Assembly: GCF_036924715.1 (NCBI RefSeq)
Contig: NZ_JAZHSB010000001.1
Span: 1,169,001 to 1,233,000, forward strand
Length of the DNA: 64,000 nucleotides
Direction of reading: 5' to 3'
Source of the DNA: Bradyrhizobium sp. AZCC 1721
GTDB lineage: Bacteria; Pseudomonadota; Alphaproteobacteria; Rhizobiales; Xanthobacteraceae
Program-made: the position numbers and the translations under genes
Shown here: piece after piece, positions 42,988 to 51,696 of the stretch
Layout: every line of letters begins with the position of its first letter
Numbering within the stretch: the first letter of the stretch is position 1
Notes under the pieces: generated by a model
Told to the model about the DNA's origin: nothing
Database searches by the model: none
Seen by the model: the letters and a program-made list of their open reading frames with translations, nothing else

Positions 42988-43980
42988 ATGGAGCTCCGCT
43001 GGCTTCAGGATTTCCTGATGGTGGCCGAGACCGGCAATTTCACCCGCGCCGCCGAGAAACGAAACACGTCCCAGGCTGCGTTCAGCCGGCGGATCAAGTC
43101 CCTCGAAGCCTGGCTCGGTTTCGACCTGATCGACCGTAGCGTGTACCCGACGCAGCTCACGCCGCAAGGCGAGCGCTTTCGCGAGCATGCCGGCGAGTTG
43201 CTGCGGCAGATGCTCGACAGCCGCGTCGAGCTTGGCGGCAAGCCGCTTCGCCGCAATGAACATATCCGCATCGCGCTGCCGTTCGCGATGGCCACCGCCC
43301 GGTTGCCGCATTGGTGGCAGGCCTGGTCACAGGAGCGGCGGTTGAGCTGCTCGGTGGTTGTCGGCAACATCCACGATCTCGTCACCTCGCTGGTCTCCGA
43401 CAACGTGGACCTGATGATCTGCTACCACCACGCCCAGCAGCCGATCCATCTCGATCCGGACCGCTACGAACGCGTCACGCTCGGCACCGAATTCCTGCGG
43501 CCCTATGCCAGCGAGGCGCTGATGGCGAAGGGCGGCGCGTCGCTGCCCGGCCGGGCGTCGCATCCGGTCCCCCTTTTGATGTATTCGCCCGGCGTCTATT
43601 TCGCCCGGCTGGTCGATCTCATCCTGGAGACCGCCCCCATTTTCGGCGTGCGGGTCATTGAAAGCGACATGTCGGACGTGCTGTGCGGGATGGCGCTCAG
43701 CGGACGCGGCGTGGCTTGGTTAACGGAGGGGACTGTGGCGGCTTCCGGCCGGAAGCGGCTGGTCCCGATCGGCGGCAACAAATGGGCGTTGCCTTTGTCT
43801 TTAGTCGCATTCAGGGGCCGAATGCATGATGGCCAACGGGCGCTAAATCTGTTTTGGTCCGAATTGTGCAGGCATAGTGCCGGGCACGCCGGAGGCGGTC
43901 TTGCCAAGGGTCTTGCCAAGGATCTTGCCAAGACAGGTTCGAGACCGCCGGCCAAACGGCCCGGCAAGTTGCTGAGTTAG
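42988..43980 (+). CDS. LysR family regulator of the D-amino acid locus
   Basis: A 330-residue LysR protein. The N-terminal helix-turn-helix is clear (MELRWLQDFLMVAETGNFTRAAEKRNTSQAAFSRRIKSLE), followed by a substrate-binding domain with DNVDLMICYHH and GVAWLTEG. I chose the ATG at 42988; a longer reading from 42862 would place the intergenic palindrome region into the protein. The last 30 residues hold three near-perfect 12-base tandem repeats at 43897-43932 (LAKGLAKDLAK), an odd tail that looks like a slippage product. It is divergent from dadA and lies just upstream of an amino acid ABC transporter. Confidence 0.87.
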   Translation: MELRWLQDFLMVAETGNFTRAAEKRNTSQAAFSRRIKSLEAWLGFDLIDRSVYPTQLTPQGERFREHAGELLRQMLDSRVELGGKPLRRNEHIRIALPFAMATARLPHWWQAWSQERRLSCSVVVGNIHDLVTSLVSDNVDLMICYHHAQQPIHLDPDRYERVTLGTEFLRPYASEALMAKGGASLPGRASHPVPLLMYSPGVYFARLVDLILETAPIFGVRVIESDMSDVLCGMALSGRGVAWLTEGTVAASGRKRLVPIGGNKWALPLSLVAFRGRMHDGQRALNLFWSELCRHSAGHAGGGLAKGLAKDLAKTGSRPPAKRPGKLLS

Positions 43981-44023
43981 GGTTGATGAGCAATCATCTG
44001 AAACCTTTGGAGGGAGAAGTTAC

Positions 44024-44935
44024 GTGAAACACCGTCATATTATCGGCTGTCTGGTCGCGGGTGCGTTGTGCGCCGGGCCGGCAACGGCCCAGGAGCTCAC
44101 CGGGACGCTGAAGAACATCAAGGACACCGGCGCCATCACGCTCGGCTACCGCGACTCGTCGATCCCGTTCTCCTATCTCGACGACAACCAGAAGCCGATC
44201 GGCTACGCCATGGACATCTGCTACAAGATCGTCGATGCCGTGAAGAAGGAGCTCAAGCTCGACAAGCTCGAGGTCAAGCTCAACCCGGTGACGTCGTCGA
44301 CCCGCATCCCGCTGCTGGCCAACGGCACGATCGATCTCGAATGCGGCTCGACCACAAACAATGCCGAGCGCCAGAAGCAGATTTCCTACACCAACACCCA
44401 CTTCCTGACTGCCAGCCGCTACGTCACCAAGAAGGCGAGCAAGATCAATTCGATCGACGATCTGAAGGGCAAGCCGGTGGTCTCGACCGCGGGCACCACC
44501 AATATCAAGCAGCTCACCGAAGCCAACGCGGCGCGCAGCCTCAACATCAATATCATCCCGGCGAAGGATCACGCCGAGGCATTCCTGATGGTCGAGACCG
44601 ATCGCGCCGTGGCCTTCGTGATGGACGACATCCTGCTCGCGAGCCTGGTTGCCGGCTCAAAAGCGCCGGGCGATTACGTCATCTCCAAGGATGCGTTCTC
44701 CAAGCCCGAGCCCTACGGCATCATGCTGCGCAAGGACGATCCGGCCTTCAAGAAGGTGGTCGATGCGGCGACGGCGGCGATCTATACCGGCGGCGAGGGC
44801 CAGAAGATCTACGACAAGTGGTTCACGCAGAAGATCCCGCCCAAGGGGCTGAACCTCAACACGCCGATCAGCGCCGAGCTGAAGAACGAATTCGCCAAGC
44901 CGTCGGACTCGCCGGATCCGGATTCGTATAAGTAA
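44024..44935 (+). CDS. Amino acid ABC transporter substrate-binding protein
   Basis: A 303-residue periplasmic binding protein of the GltI/HisJ (SBP 3) type. It has a signal peptide (MKHRHIIGCLVAGALCAGPATAQE), then GYRDSSIPFSYLDDNQKPIGYAMDICYKIVDAVKK, CGSTTNNAERQKQISYTNTHFL and GYGIMLRKDDPAF-like (PYGIMLRKDDPAFKKV). The start is GTG after GGAGGGAGAAGTTAC. It binds a polar or acidic amino acid. The D- or L-preference is not visible; the D-amino acid genes around it suggest D-amino acid uptake. Confidence 0.88.
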   Translation: MKHRHIIGCLVAGALCAGPATAQELTGTLKNIKDTGAITLGYRDSSIPFSYLDDNQKPIGYAMDICYKIVDAVKKELKLDKLEVKLNPVTSSTRIPLLANGTIDLECGSTTNNAERQKQISYTNTHFLTASRYVTKKASKINSIDDLKGKPVVSTAGTTNIKQLTEANAARSLNINIIPAKDHAEAFLMVETDRAVAFVMDDILLASLVAGSKAPGDYVISKDAFSKPEPYGIMLRKDDPAFKKVVDAATAAIYTGGEGQKIYDKWFTQKIPPKGLNLNTPISAELKNEFAKPSDSPDPDSYK

Positions 44936-44946
44936 GTGATACGTTG

Positions 44947-45053
44947 ACCCTCATGGTGAGGCGGCGCGCCAGCGCCGTCTCTAACCCATGAGGCCCCGGT
45001 TGGGCCTTCATCCCTAGACGCCGCGCAAATGCGCGGCTCCTCAGGATGAGGGG
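44947..45053. repeat. Dispersed palindrome, ACCCTCATGGTGAGG family
   Basis: Imperfect palindrome between the binding-protein and permease genes (ACCCTCATGGTGAGG to CCTCAGGATGAGG arms) with nested GC-rich hairpins GGCGCGCCAGCGCC and GCCGCGCAAATGCGCGGC. Confidence 0.75.
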
Positions 45054-45068
45054 CTTCCACCCGGCAAG

Positions 45069-45102
45069 TCCGGCCATTTTTTGAAAGCAAAGAATGGCCG
45101 GA
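45069..45102. repeat. Perfect 10-bp hairpin upstream of the permease genes
   Basis: TCCGGCCATT (45069-45078) and AATGGCCGGA (45093-45102) enclose 14 bases. It sits in the gap between the ABC binding protein and its permeases. It could stabilise the upstream mRNA or attenuate the downstream genes. Confidence 0.7.
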
Positions 45103-45163
45103 CATTTGCATACGCAGTCATAACCAAACGGCTTTACCGGCACTTTCGGGGACAAGGTGCAGC

Positions 45164-45895
45164 GTGAACTATAACTGGAACTGGCACATCTTTTTCGAGC
45201 CGAACCCGACAGGGGCGGGGACCTATCTCGACATGTTGGTGGCGGGACTGCTGCTGACCATCAAGACGGCGCTGCTGGCCTGGGTCATCGCGCTGATTTT
45301 CGGCACGATCATCGGTATCCTGCGCTCGCTGCCGTCGAGAACCGCGTCCTGGATCGGCTTTGGCTATGTCGAATTCTTCCGCAACATGCCGCTGCTGGTG
45401 CAGCTATTCCTCTGGTTCTTCGTGCTGCCGGAACTACTGCCGCGCGGCGCGGGGCTGTGGCTGAAGCAGATGCCCAATGCGCCGTTCTGGACGGCAGCGA
45501 TCGGGGTCGGGTTGTTCATGTCGGCGCGTGTCGCCGTGCAATTGGCCGCAGGCATCGCCTCGCTGCCGCGTGGACAGAAGAATGCCGCGACCGCGCTGGG
45601 TCTAACCACGGCGCAGGGCTACCGCTACGTGCTGCTGCCGATCGCGTTCCGCATCATCCTGCCGCCCCTCACTTCCGAATTCCTCAACACCATCAAGAAT
45701 ACGTCCGTCGCGATCACCATCGGCCTGATCGAACTGACCGGCCAGGCGCGGGCGATGCAGGAATTCTCGTTCCAGGTGTTCGAGGCCTTCACCGCCGCGA
45801 CCGTGATGTATCTCGCGATCAACATCGTCGTCGTCACCGGCATGCGCTTCCTTGAACGCAGCCTGGCGATCCCCGGCTATATCACGGGGAAATAG
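45164..45895 (+). CDS. Amino acid ABC transporter permease (first)
   Basis: A 243-residue HisM/GltJ-type permease. Five hydrophobic segments and the ATPase-contact loop (NAATALGLTTAQGYRYVLLPIAFRIILPPLTSEFLN) are visible. The N-terminus MNYNWNWHIFFEPNPTGAGTYLDMLVAGLLLT is typical of this family. The start is GTG. The second permease starts two bases after its stop. Confidence 0.9.
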   Translation: MNYNWNWHIFFEPNPTGAGTYLDMLVAGLLLTIKTALLAWVIALIFGTIIGILRSLPSRTASWIGFGYVEFFRNMPLLVQLFLWFFVLPELLPRGAGLWLKQMPNAPFWTAAIGVGLFMSARVAVQLAAGIASLPRGQKNAATALGLTTAQGYRYVLLPIAFRIILPPLTSEFLNTIKNTSVAITIGLIELTGQARAMQEFSFQVFEAFTAATVMYLAINIVVVTGMRFLERSLAIPGYITGK

Positions 45896-45897
45896 CG

Positions 45898-46590
45898 ATG
45901 TTCGACAATCTCGATTTCGATGTCATTCGCCGCTCGCTGCCTTACCTGTTCCTCGACGGCATGAGTTTTACGCTGATGCTGACCGGGTTGTCGGCGCTGG
46001 GCGGCCTGGTCTTCGGTACGCTGATCGCGCTGATGCGGTTGTCCGGCTACAAGCTGCTCGGCCGCGTCGCCGGGCTCTATGTCGACTTCATGCGCTCGCT
46101 GCCGCTGGTGCTGGTGATCTTCTGGTTCTATTTCCTGGTGCCCTATATCGGACAGTGGTTGACGGGGGCGTCGCGGCCCATTCGCGTCGGCGCGTTCACC
46201 TCATCGCTCGTCACCTTCATCATGTTCGAGGCGGCGTATTTCTCCGAAATCATGCGCGCCGGCATCCAGTCGATCTCCAAAGGGCAGCCGGCGGCCGCAA
46301 GCGCGCTCGGCCTGACCTACAGCCAGTCCATGCGCTACATCGTGTTGCCGCAGGCGTTCCGCAACATGCTGCCGGTGCTGCTCACGCAAACCATCGTACT
46401 GTTCCAGGACACCTCGCTGGTCTACGTGCTGTCGATCCCGGATTTCCTCGGCGCCGCCAGCAAGGTGGCGCAGCGCGACGGCCGGCTGGTCGAGATGTAT
46501 CTGTTCGCGGCCGCGGTCTATTTCGTAATTTCCTGTGTCGCGTCCTATGGCGTCCGGCGCCTGCAGGCACGCATTGCCATTGTTCGGTGA
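45898..46590 (+). CDS. Amino acid ABC transporter permease (second)
   Basis: A 230-residue HisQ/GltK-type permease. MFDNLDFDVIRRSLPYLFLDGMSFTLMLTGLSALGG starts the protein, and the ATPase-contact motif is AAASALGLTYSQSMRYIVLPQAFRNMLPVLLTQTI. It pairs with the preceding permease to form the channel. It ends 6 bases before the ATPase gene. Confidence 0.9.
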   Translation: MFDNLDFDVIRRSLPYLFLDGMSFTLMLTGLSALGGLVFGTLIALMRLSGYKLLGRVAGLYVDFMRSLPLVLVIFWFYFLVPYIGQWLTGASRPIRVGAFTSSLVTFIMFEAAYFSEIMRAGIQSISKGQPAAASALGLTYSQSMRYIVLPQAFRNMLPVLLTQTIVLFQDTSLVYVLSIPDFLGAASKVAQRDGRLVEMYLFAAAVYFVISCVASYGVRRLQARIAIVR

Positions 46591-46596
46591 GAGCCT

Positions 46597-47328
46597 ATGA
46601 TCGAAATCAGCCACGTCAATAAATGGTACGGGCCGAGTTTCCAGGTGCTGAAGGACTGCACCACCAGCGTCGCCAAGGGCGAGGTGGTGGTGGTGTGCGG
46701 CCCGTCGGGCTCGGGAAAGTCGACGCTGATCAAATGCGTCAACGCGCTTGAACCGTTTCAGGAAGGCCAGATCATTCTCGACGGCATCAAGGTCAACGAT
46801 CCCAAGACCGATCTGCCAAAACTGCGCGCGCGCGTCGGCATGGTATTCCAACATTTCGAGCTGTTTCCGCACTTGAGGATCATCGAAAATCTGTGTCTCG
46901 CGCAGGAGAAGGTGCTGGGCCGCTCGCATGACGAGGCCATGGCCAAGGGCCACAAGCTGCTCGAGCGTGTCGGGTTGACGGTGCATGCGAATAAATACCC
47001 GGCCGAATTGTCCGGCGGCCAGCAGCAGCGCGTTGCGATCGCGCGGGCGCTTGCCATGGACCCGATTGCGATGCTGTTCGACGAGCCGACCTCGGCGCTC
47101 GACCCCGAGATGATCAGTGAGGTGCTCGACGTGATGGTCGATCTCGCCCATGAGGGCATGACGATGATGGTCGTCACCCACGAAATGGGCTTTGCCAGCA
47201 AGGTCGCGCATCGCGTGATCTTCATGGACAAGGGCGAGATCGTCGAGGACGCGCTGAAGACCGATTTCTTCGGCAGCCCGCGCAGCGAGCGCGCGCAGAA
47301 GTTCTTGTCGAAGATCTTGTCGCATTAG
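46597..47328 (+). CDS. Amino acid ABC transporter ATPase
   Basis: A 243-residue ABC ATPase. Walker A is [13 protein letters not shown], the signature motif [15 protein letters not shown], Walker [15 protein letters not shown], and the switch His in [14 protein letters not shown]. Length and sequence match GltL/HisP-type polar amino acid importers. It completes the importer begun at 44024. The gap after it holds a dispersed palindrome at 47348-47432. Confidence 0.93.
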   Translation: MIEISHVNKWYGPSFQVLKDCTTSVAKGEVVVVCGPSGSGKSTLIKCVNALEPFQEGQIILDGIKVNDPKTDLPKLRARVGMVFQHFELFPHLRIIENLCLAQEKVLGRSHDEAMAKGHKLLERVGLTVHANKYPAELSGGQQQRVAIARALAMDPIAMLFDEPTSALDPEMISEVLDVMVDLAHEGMTMMVVTHEMGFASKVAHRVIFMDKGEIVEDALKTDFFGSPRSERAQKFLSKILSH

Positions 47329-47347
47329 GGATACCGCGGCCCATCCG

Positions 47348-47432
47348 CGTCATTGCGAGCGAAGCGAAGCAATCCATGATGCTGCAAATGGAGGAATGGA
47401 TTGCTTCGTCGCTTGCGCTCCTCTCAATGACG
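47348..47432. repeat. CGTCATTGCGAG palindrome (third copy)
   Basis: CGTCATTGCGAGCGAAGCG at the left, TGGATTGCTTCGTCGC and a degraded CTCAATGACG at the right. It separates the ATPase and transaminase genes. Confidence 0.82.
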
Positions 47433-47486
47433 GTTACCTATAACGTCCGCCGCGGCGGCATCGCTATCTTTTAGGAGACTCTTACT

Positions 47487-48344
47487 TTGGAACAGATCGC
47501 TTACGTCAACGGCTCGTTCGTCCCGCTTTCAGAGGCGAAGGTCTCGATCCTCGACCGCGGATTCCTGTTTGCCGACGGCATCTATGAAGTCGCCGCCGTG
47601 CTGGATGGAAAATTGATCGACAACGCCTCGCACCTGGCGCGGCTGGAGCGCTCGGTCGGCGAGATCGAGCTGGCGCTGCCGGAGACGACGGCGCGCATCC
47701 AGGAGATCCAGAAGGAGCTGGTCGCGCGCAACGATCTCGTCAACGGCATGGTTTATCTGGAAGTAACGCGCGGCGCTGACACCGGGCGCGATTTTGCGTT
47801 TCCGAAGAACGTAAGGCCGACGTTGATCATGTTCACCTCCACCAAGGACATCATCAACGCGCCCTCAGCCAAGACCGGCATCAACGTGATCACGGTGCCG
47901 GACCTGCGCTGGGCCCGCCGCGATATCAAGAGCGTCGCGCTGTTGGCGCAAGTGTTGGCCAAGCAGGCTGCGGCAGTGGCCGGCGCCGGCGAGGCCTGGA
48001 TGATCGAGGATGGCAAGGTGACCGAGGGCGGCTCGTCGTCATGCTTCATCCTCACGCAGGACGACGTAATCGTGACGCGGCAGAACGGCAGCGAGATCCT
48101 GCCCGGCTGCACCCGCAAGGCCGTCGTCGCGCTGGCTGAAGAACGCCAGCTCCGCGTCGAGGAGCGGGCATTTTCCGTCGAGGAAGCGCTGGCCGCCAAG
48201 GAAGCCTTCGTTACCAGCGCCAGTGTGTTCGTACAGGCCGTGGTGTCGATTGACGGCAAGAAGGTCGCCGACGGCAAGCCCGGCCCGATGACCAACCGCT
48301 TGCGCGAGATTTATGTGGAGTTCGCCAAGGCGACGGCGGTGTAG
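47487..48344 (+). CDS. dat: D-amino acid aminotransferase (class IV)
   Basis: A 285-residue PLP-dependent class IV transaminase. The fold-defining segments are YVNGSFVPLSEAKVSILDRGFLFADGIYEV at the N-terminus, DLRWARRDIKSVALLAQVLAKQAA with the PLP Lys, and WMIEDGKVTEGGSSSCFIL. Size and motifs fit D-amino acid transaminases of the D-alanine type. The start is TTG at 47487, with TAGGAGA 8 bases upstream. It shares the locus with an ABC importer and DadA; two D-amino-acid enzymes beside an amino acid importer support D-amino acid catabolism. Confidence 0.88.
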   Translation: MEQIAYVNGSFVPLSEAKVSILDRGFLFADGIYEVAAVLDGKLIDNASHLARLERSVGEIELALPETTARIQEIQKELVARNDLVNGMVYLEVTRGADTGRDFAFPKNVRPTLIMFTSTKDIINAPSAKTGINVITVPDLRWARRDIKSVALLAQVLAKQAAAVAGAGEAWMIEDGKVTEGGSSSCFILTQDDVIVTRQNGSEILPGCTRKAVVALAEERQLRVEERAFSVEEALAAKEAFVTSASVFVQAVVSIDGKKVADGKPGPMTNRLREIYVEFAKATAV

Positions 48345-48355
48345 CACTCCAAGAT

Positions 48356-48500
48356 GTCGTCGTCCGGCTTGACCGGACGACCCAGTATTCCAGAGACGCC
48401 AGTGTTTGAGCCGAAAGGCCGCGGCGTACTGGATGCCCCGCCGGAGCCTGTCATCGGGCGCGCATTCGCGCGACCCGGTGGCGGGGCATGACAGCGGAGC
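48356..48500. repeat. Compound palindrome downstream of the transaminase
   Basis: A hairpin GTCGTCCGG-CTTGA-CCGGACGAC at 48359-48381 is followed by a larger palindrome (ATGCCCCGCC and GGCGGGGCAT arms). Its middle is interrupted by an insert at 48443-48480 (GGAGCCTGTCATC to CCCGGT) also found at 26853 and 61431. No T run follows. Confidence 0.78.
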
Positions 48501-48524
48501 GCGCGGGTGCGCGGTTCACACCCC

Positions 48525-48938
48525 TCACTTCTTGCCGAACGTCGTCAGTTGCGCGCCATCGTCGGCAACGAAAACCGCGAGCAGCCTTGCAGGCTCCGTT
48601 GTGCTCGCGTTCTCGCTGACGAGGTGCTCGCTGCCGGGTGGCTCAAAGAAGCTTTCGCCCGCCTTGTAGACGCGGGCCGGGCCGGTCGCCGAATTTTCTG
48701 ACCGGATGCTGCCCGACAGCACATAGGCGAATACGCTGCCGGCGTGATGATGGCTGGCCGACTTGCCGCCCGGCTCGTAGTTGACCACGACGGCCGTCAG
48801 GCTCTTGCCGGGCACGTTGGGAAGTTTCTCTGAACGAACCGGCGTTACCTTGTCGCCTTCGGCATGGGCTGCGGGTATGCCGACGATTGCCAGCGCAACC
48901 ACGGCCGCTGCCGCGACATGATGCATCGTCAATTTCAT
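48525..48938 (-). CDS. Secreted cupin-domain protein
   Basis: A 137-residue protein with a signal peptide (HHVAAAAVVALAIVGIPAAHAE) and a single cupin domain. The metal-ligand motif is GKSASHHHAGSVFAYVLSGSI and the second motif FFEPPGSEHLVSENAS. It is exported and probably binds a metal; no enzymatic role can be inferred. The AhpD-like gene is just upstream on the same strand (15 bases), so the two probably form one unit. Confidence 0.85.
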   Translation of the reverse strand: MKLTMHHVAAAAVVALAIVGIPAAHAEGDKVTPVRSEKLPNVPGKSLTAVVVNYEPGGKSASHHHAGSVFAYVLSGSIRSENSATGPARVYKAGESFFEPPGSEHLVSENASTTEPARLLAVFVADDGAQLTTFGKK

Positions 48939-48953
48939 ATTGACCTCCTCGCT

Positions 48954-49415
48954 TTACGCCACTGCCGCCTTTGTCTTGACCGGGTGCACCGCGCGAAAAG
49001 CGATCGCCAGCCGGTTCCAAGCATTGATAGCCCCGATCAGCATGGTCAGATTGACCGTCTCCGCTTCCGAGAAGTGGGCGCGCACGTCTTCGTAGAGATC
49101 GTCAGGGGCATGCGTTTCAGCAATCAGCGTCAGCGCGTCGGTCCAGGCCAACGCCGCGCGTTCACGGTCGGTGTAGAGCGGCGACTCGTGCCATGCACTC
49201 AACAGATACAGCCGTTGCTCGGTCTCGCCGAGCTTGCGGGCGTCCTGGGTGTGCATGTTGATGCAGTACGCGCAGCCGTTGATCTGCGAGGCGCGCGTCT
49301 TCACCAGTTCGATCAGCGACTTTTCGAGACCTGAAGCGGCGATCTGGGCCTCCAGCGCGACAAGCGCTTTGATGGTCTCAGGCGCGGCCTGGTAGTAATT
49401 CATCCGGGGCTTCAT
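48954..49415 (-). CDS. Carboxymuconolactone decarboxylase/AhpD-like protein
   Basis: A 153-residue AhpD-like helical protein with the redox motif KTRASQINGCAYCINMHTQDARK (Cys-x2-Cys followed by His), typical of peroxidase-type CMD-family proteins rather than the decarboxylases. The N-terminus MKPRMNYYQAAPETIKALVALEAQIA is the family's usual one. It is the first of two genes, with a secreted cupin. Confidence 0.9.
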   Translation of the reverse strand: MKPRMNYYQAAPETIKALVALEAQIAASGLEKSLIELVKTRASQINGCAYCINMHTQDARKLGETEQRLYLLSAWHESPLYTDRERAALAWTDALTLIAETHAPDDLYEDVRAHFSEAETVNLTMLIGAINAWNRLAIAFRAVHPVKTKAAVA

Positions 49416-49497
49416 GCGCTTCTCCTTCTCTGCGACGCTTTCAATTTGAGCGGTTGTTTCAGTGTACGCTGACCGCCTGTCTTCATTTCTGAGGACG

Positions 49498-50283
49498 TTA
49501 GACCTTCTCCTTCACAAACCTGTTCCGCAACGTTCCGATGCCGGTGATGTCGATCTCGACGACATCGCCGGCCTTCAAATCAGGCGAGGCGCCGTCGGTG
49601 CCCATCCAGATCACGTCGCCCGGCGACAGCGTGAAATATTTGGAGAGTTCGACGAGGAACGGCACGATGCCGAAGATCATGTCGTTGGTGCGGAAGCGGC
49701 CGGTTTCAAGGCCGTTGACCCGGATCACCGTTTCCATCCTGTCGAGGTCGGGGTCGGTCTCGATCCACGGGCCCATCGGCTTGAAGGTGTCGGCGTTCTT
49801 GGAGCGCCACAGGCTGCGGTCGGCCTTCTGCCAGGTGCGCTCGCTGACGTCGTTGCCGATCGTGTAGCCGAACACGCAATCCATCGCGTTGGCCTCGGTG
49901 AGGTGTTTTGCCTTCTTGCCGATGACGACCACCAACTCGCCCTCGTAATGAATCTTCTCGGTCGCGCTCGCCGGGATCACCACATCCTCATTATGGGCGA
50001 TCAGCGCGTTCTGCGCGCGATAGCCGATCTCGGGCCGGTCGGGTACGTTCGGCGCCGTGCCGGCCTTGTCGGCGGCTTCCTTGAGGTGTTTGAGATAATT
50101 CAGCCCGACGCAATAGAAGGTGCGCGGGATCAGCGGCAGCTCGATCTTGACGTCCTTCAGCGCATGCGACTGCGTTCCGCGCTGCCATTCGCCGAACGGA
50201 TCGCCATCGACGGCGATCACGCGCTCGCCCTCGACAATGCCCCAGGATGTCTTGCCGGCGGCGGTGAATTTGAGCCAACGCAT
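49498..50283 (-). CDS. Fumarylacetoacetate hydrolase family protein
   Basis: A 261-residue FAH-fold protein. Metal-binding residues are in FYCVGLNYLKHLKEA, IHYEGELVVVIGK and FGYTIGNDVSERTWQ. The family catalyses C-C bond cleavage or decarboxylation of keto acids, in aromatic or heterocycle catabolism. It is the last gene of a group with an intact LLM monooxygenase and an Ldh-type dehydrogenase on the same strand, which suggests a catabolic operon for an unknown compound. Confidence 0.9.
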   Translation of the reverse strand: MRWLKFTAAGKTSWGIVEGERVIAVDGDPFGEWQRGTQSHALKDVKIELPLIPRTFYCVGLNYLKHLKEAADKAGTAPNVPDRPEIGYRAQNALIAHNEDVVIPASATEKIHYEGELVVVIGKKAKHLTEANAMDCVFGYTIGNDVSERTWQKADRSLWRSKNADTFKPMGPWIETDPDLDRMETVIRVNGLETGRFRTNDMIFGIVPFLVELSKYFTLSPGDVIWMGTDGASPDLKAGDVVEIDITGIGTLRNRFVKEKV

Positions 50284-50297
50284 AATGTGTCCTCTTG

Positions 50298-51665
50298 TTA
50301 TTCGGCGGCGGCCTGCGGCCGGGTTTTCCAGGCGCCGGCGGCAGGCCGCTTCAAGCCGAGATTGTCGCGCAGGGTCTTGCCGGCATAGTCCTTGTGAAAC
50401 AGGCCGCGGCGCTGCAATTCCGGCACCACATGCTTGACGAAGTCGGCGTAGGAGCCTGGCACGATAGTGGCCGCGATGACAAAGCCGTCGCAGCCGCGCT
50501 CGACGAACATCTCTTCGAGTTTGTCCGCGATCTCCTTGGGGCCGCCGACGATCGCGTCCTGCACCTGGCCGCGGCCGGAGAAGGTGACGAAGTCGCGCGC
50601 GCTGGGATTGCTCCTGCCTGATGCCTTCAGCACGCCGTCGCGAATGCCGAGGATGCCCTGCATGCTCTTGAGCTCTTCCGTGGTCAGCGGCGCATCGAGC
50701 GGCTTGGCGGCGAAGTCGAAGTTCAGCGCTTCCGCCAGCAGCGACAGTGCATCGATTTCCAGCGGCAGCTTGTTGATGACGGCCATCTTGTCCTCAGCCT
50801 CGGCCTTGGTCGCGCCGCAGACGGGGGTGGTGAGGTTGCAGAGAAACATCTGGTCGGGATCGCGGCCAGATTTCGCCGCTTCGTTGCGGACGGCCGCATA
50901 GCCTTCCTTGGCGGCGGCCACGTTGCGCGCGGCGGTGAAGATCACTTCGCCCCATCGCCCGGCAAAGCGCTGGCCGCGACCGGACGCGCCGGCCTGGATG
51001 ATGACGGGATGGCCCTGCTCCGAGCGGGGCACGGTGAACGGCCCGCGCGACTTGAAGAATTGTCCCTTGTGGTCGAGCCGCTTCACCTTGGCCGGATCGG
51101 CGAAGCGGCCGCTCTTCTTGTCCATGATCAAGGAGCCGTCTTCCCAAGTGTCCCAATGGCCGAGCACGACTTCCATGAACTCGTCGGCACGATCGTAGCG
51201 GAAATCATGTTCGAGATGGGCGTCCTTGCCCATGTTGTGGGCCTCGCCGTCATTGAGCGAGGTAACGACGTTCCAGCCCGCGCGTCCCCCCGACATCAGG
51301 TCGAGGGTAGCGAAGCGGCGGGCGACGTCGAACGGCTCGTAATAGGTGGTCGAGCAGGTCGACCCCAGGCCGAGCTTCGTCGTGACCATGCCCATCGTGG
51401 TCAGCACGATCAGCGGGTCCATCTTCACGCAGCGGATGCCGTATTCGACGGTGTGGGCATGATCGTTGCCGTAGCGGTCGGGCATCGCCAGGCGGTCGTC
51501 GAAGAATGCCATGTGAAATTTGCCGGCTTCGAGGATCCGGGCGATCTCCTGGTAGTAGTCGGCCGACATCGAATCGTCGCGCGATTCCGGGTGCCGCCAT
51601 GAACTCGGCAGGTTGGTGCAGTTCTGCGCCTGCAAAAATCCCACCAGCGCCATTTGCCGTGTCAT
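50298..51665 (-). CDS. Flavin-dependent monooxygenase (NtaA/SnaA/DszA type)
   Basis: A 455-residue LLM-class flavin monooxygenase. Visible features are FHMAFFDDRLAMPDRYG, LSGGRAGWNVVTSLND (here LMSGGRAGWNVVTSLND), AEYMEVVLGHWDTWEDGS-like (ADEFMEVVLGHWDTWEDGS), and VIIQAGASGRGQRFAGRWGEVIF. These enzymes use FMNH2 from a partner reductase and open C-S, C-N or heterocyclic rings. It is intact, unlike the relative at 34835-36224. No reductase is adjacent. It ends 15 bases from the fumarylacetoacetase gene. Confidence 0.9.
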   Translation of the reverse strand: MTRQMALVGFLQAQNCTNLPSSWRHPESRDDSMSADYYQEIARILEAGKFHMAFFDDRLAMPDRYGNDHAHTVEYGIRCVKMDPLIVLTTMGMVTTKLGLGSTCSTTYYEPFDVARRFATLDLMSGGRAGWNVVTSLNDGEAHNMGKDAHLEHDFRYDRADEFMEVVLGHWDTWEDGSLIMDKKSGRFADPAKVKRLDHKGQFFKSRGPFTVPRSEQGHPVIIQAGASGRGQRFAGRWGEVIFTAARNVAAAKEGYAAVRNEAAKSGRDPDQMFLCNLTTPVCGATKAEAEDKMAVINKLPLEIDALSLLAEALNFDFAAKPLDAPLTTEELKSMQGILGIRDGVLKASGRSNPSARDFVTFSGRGQVQDAIVGGPKEIADKLEEMFVERGCDGFVIAATIVPGSYADFVKHVVPELQRRGLFHKDYAGKTLRDNLGLKRPAAGAWKTRPQAAAE

Positions 51666-51696
51666 GCCGTTCTCCTTGTGCGGACTGGTTTGGATT

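Noticed and set aside
42674..42988. Small gene between dadA and the LysR gene
   Set aside because: The frame overlaps the operator-like palindromes and shows no conserved features.
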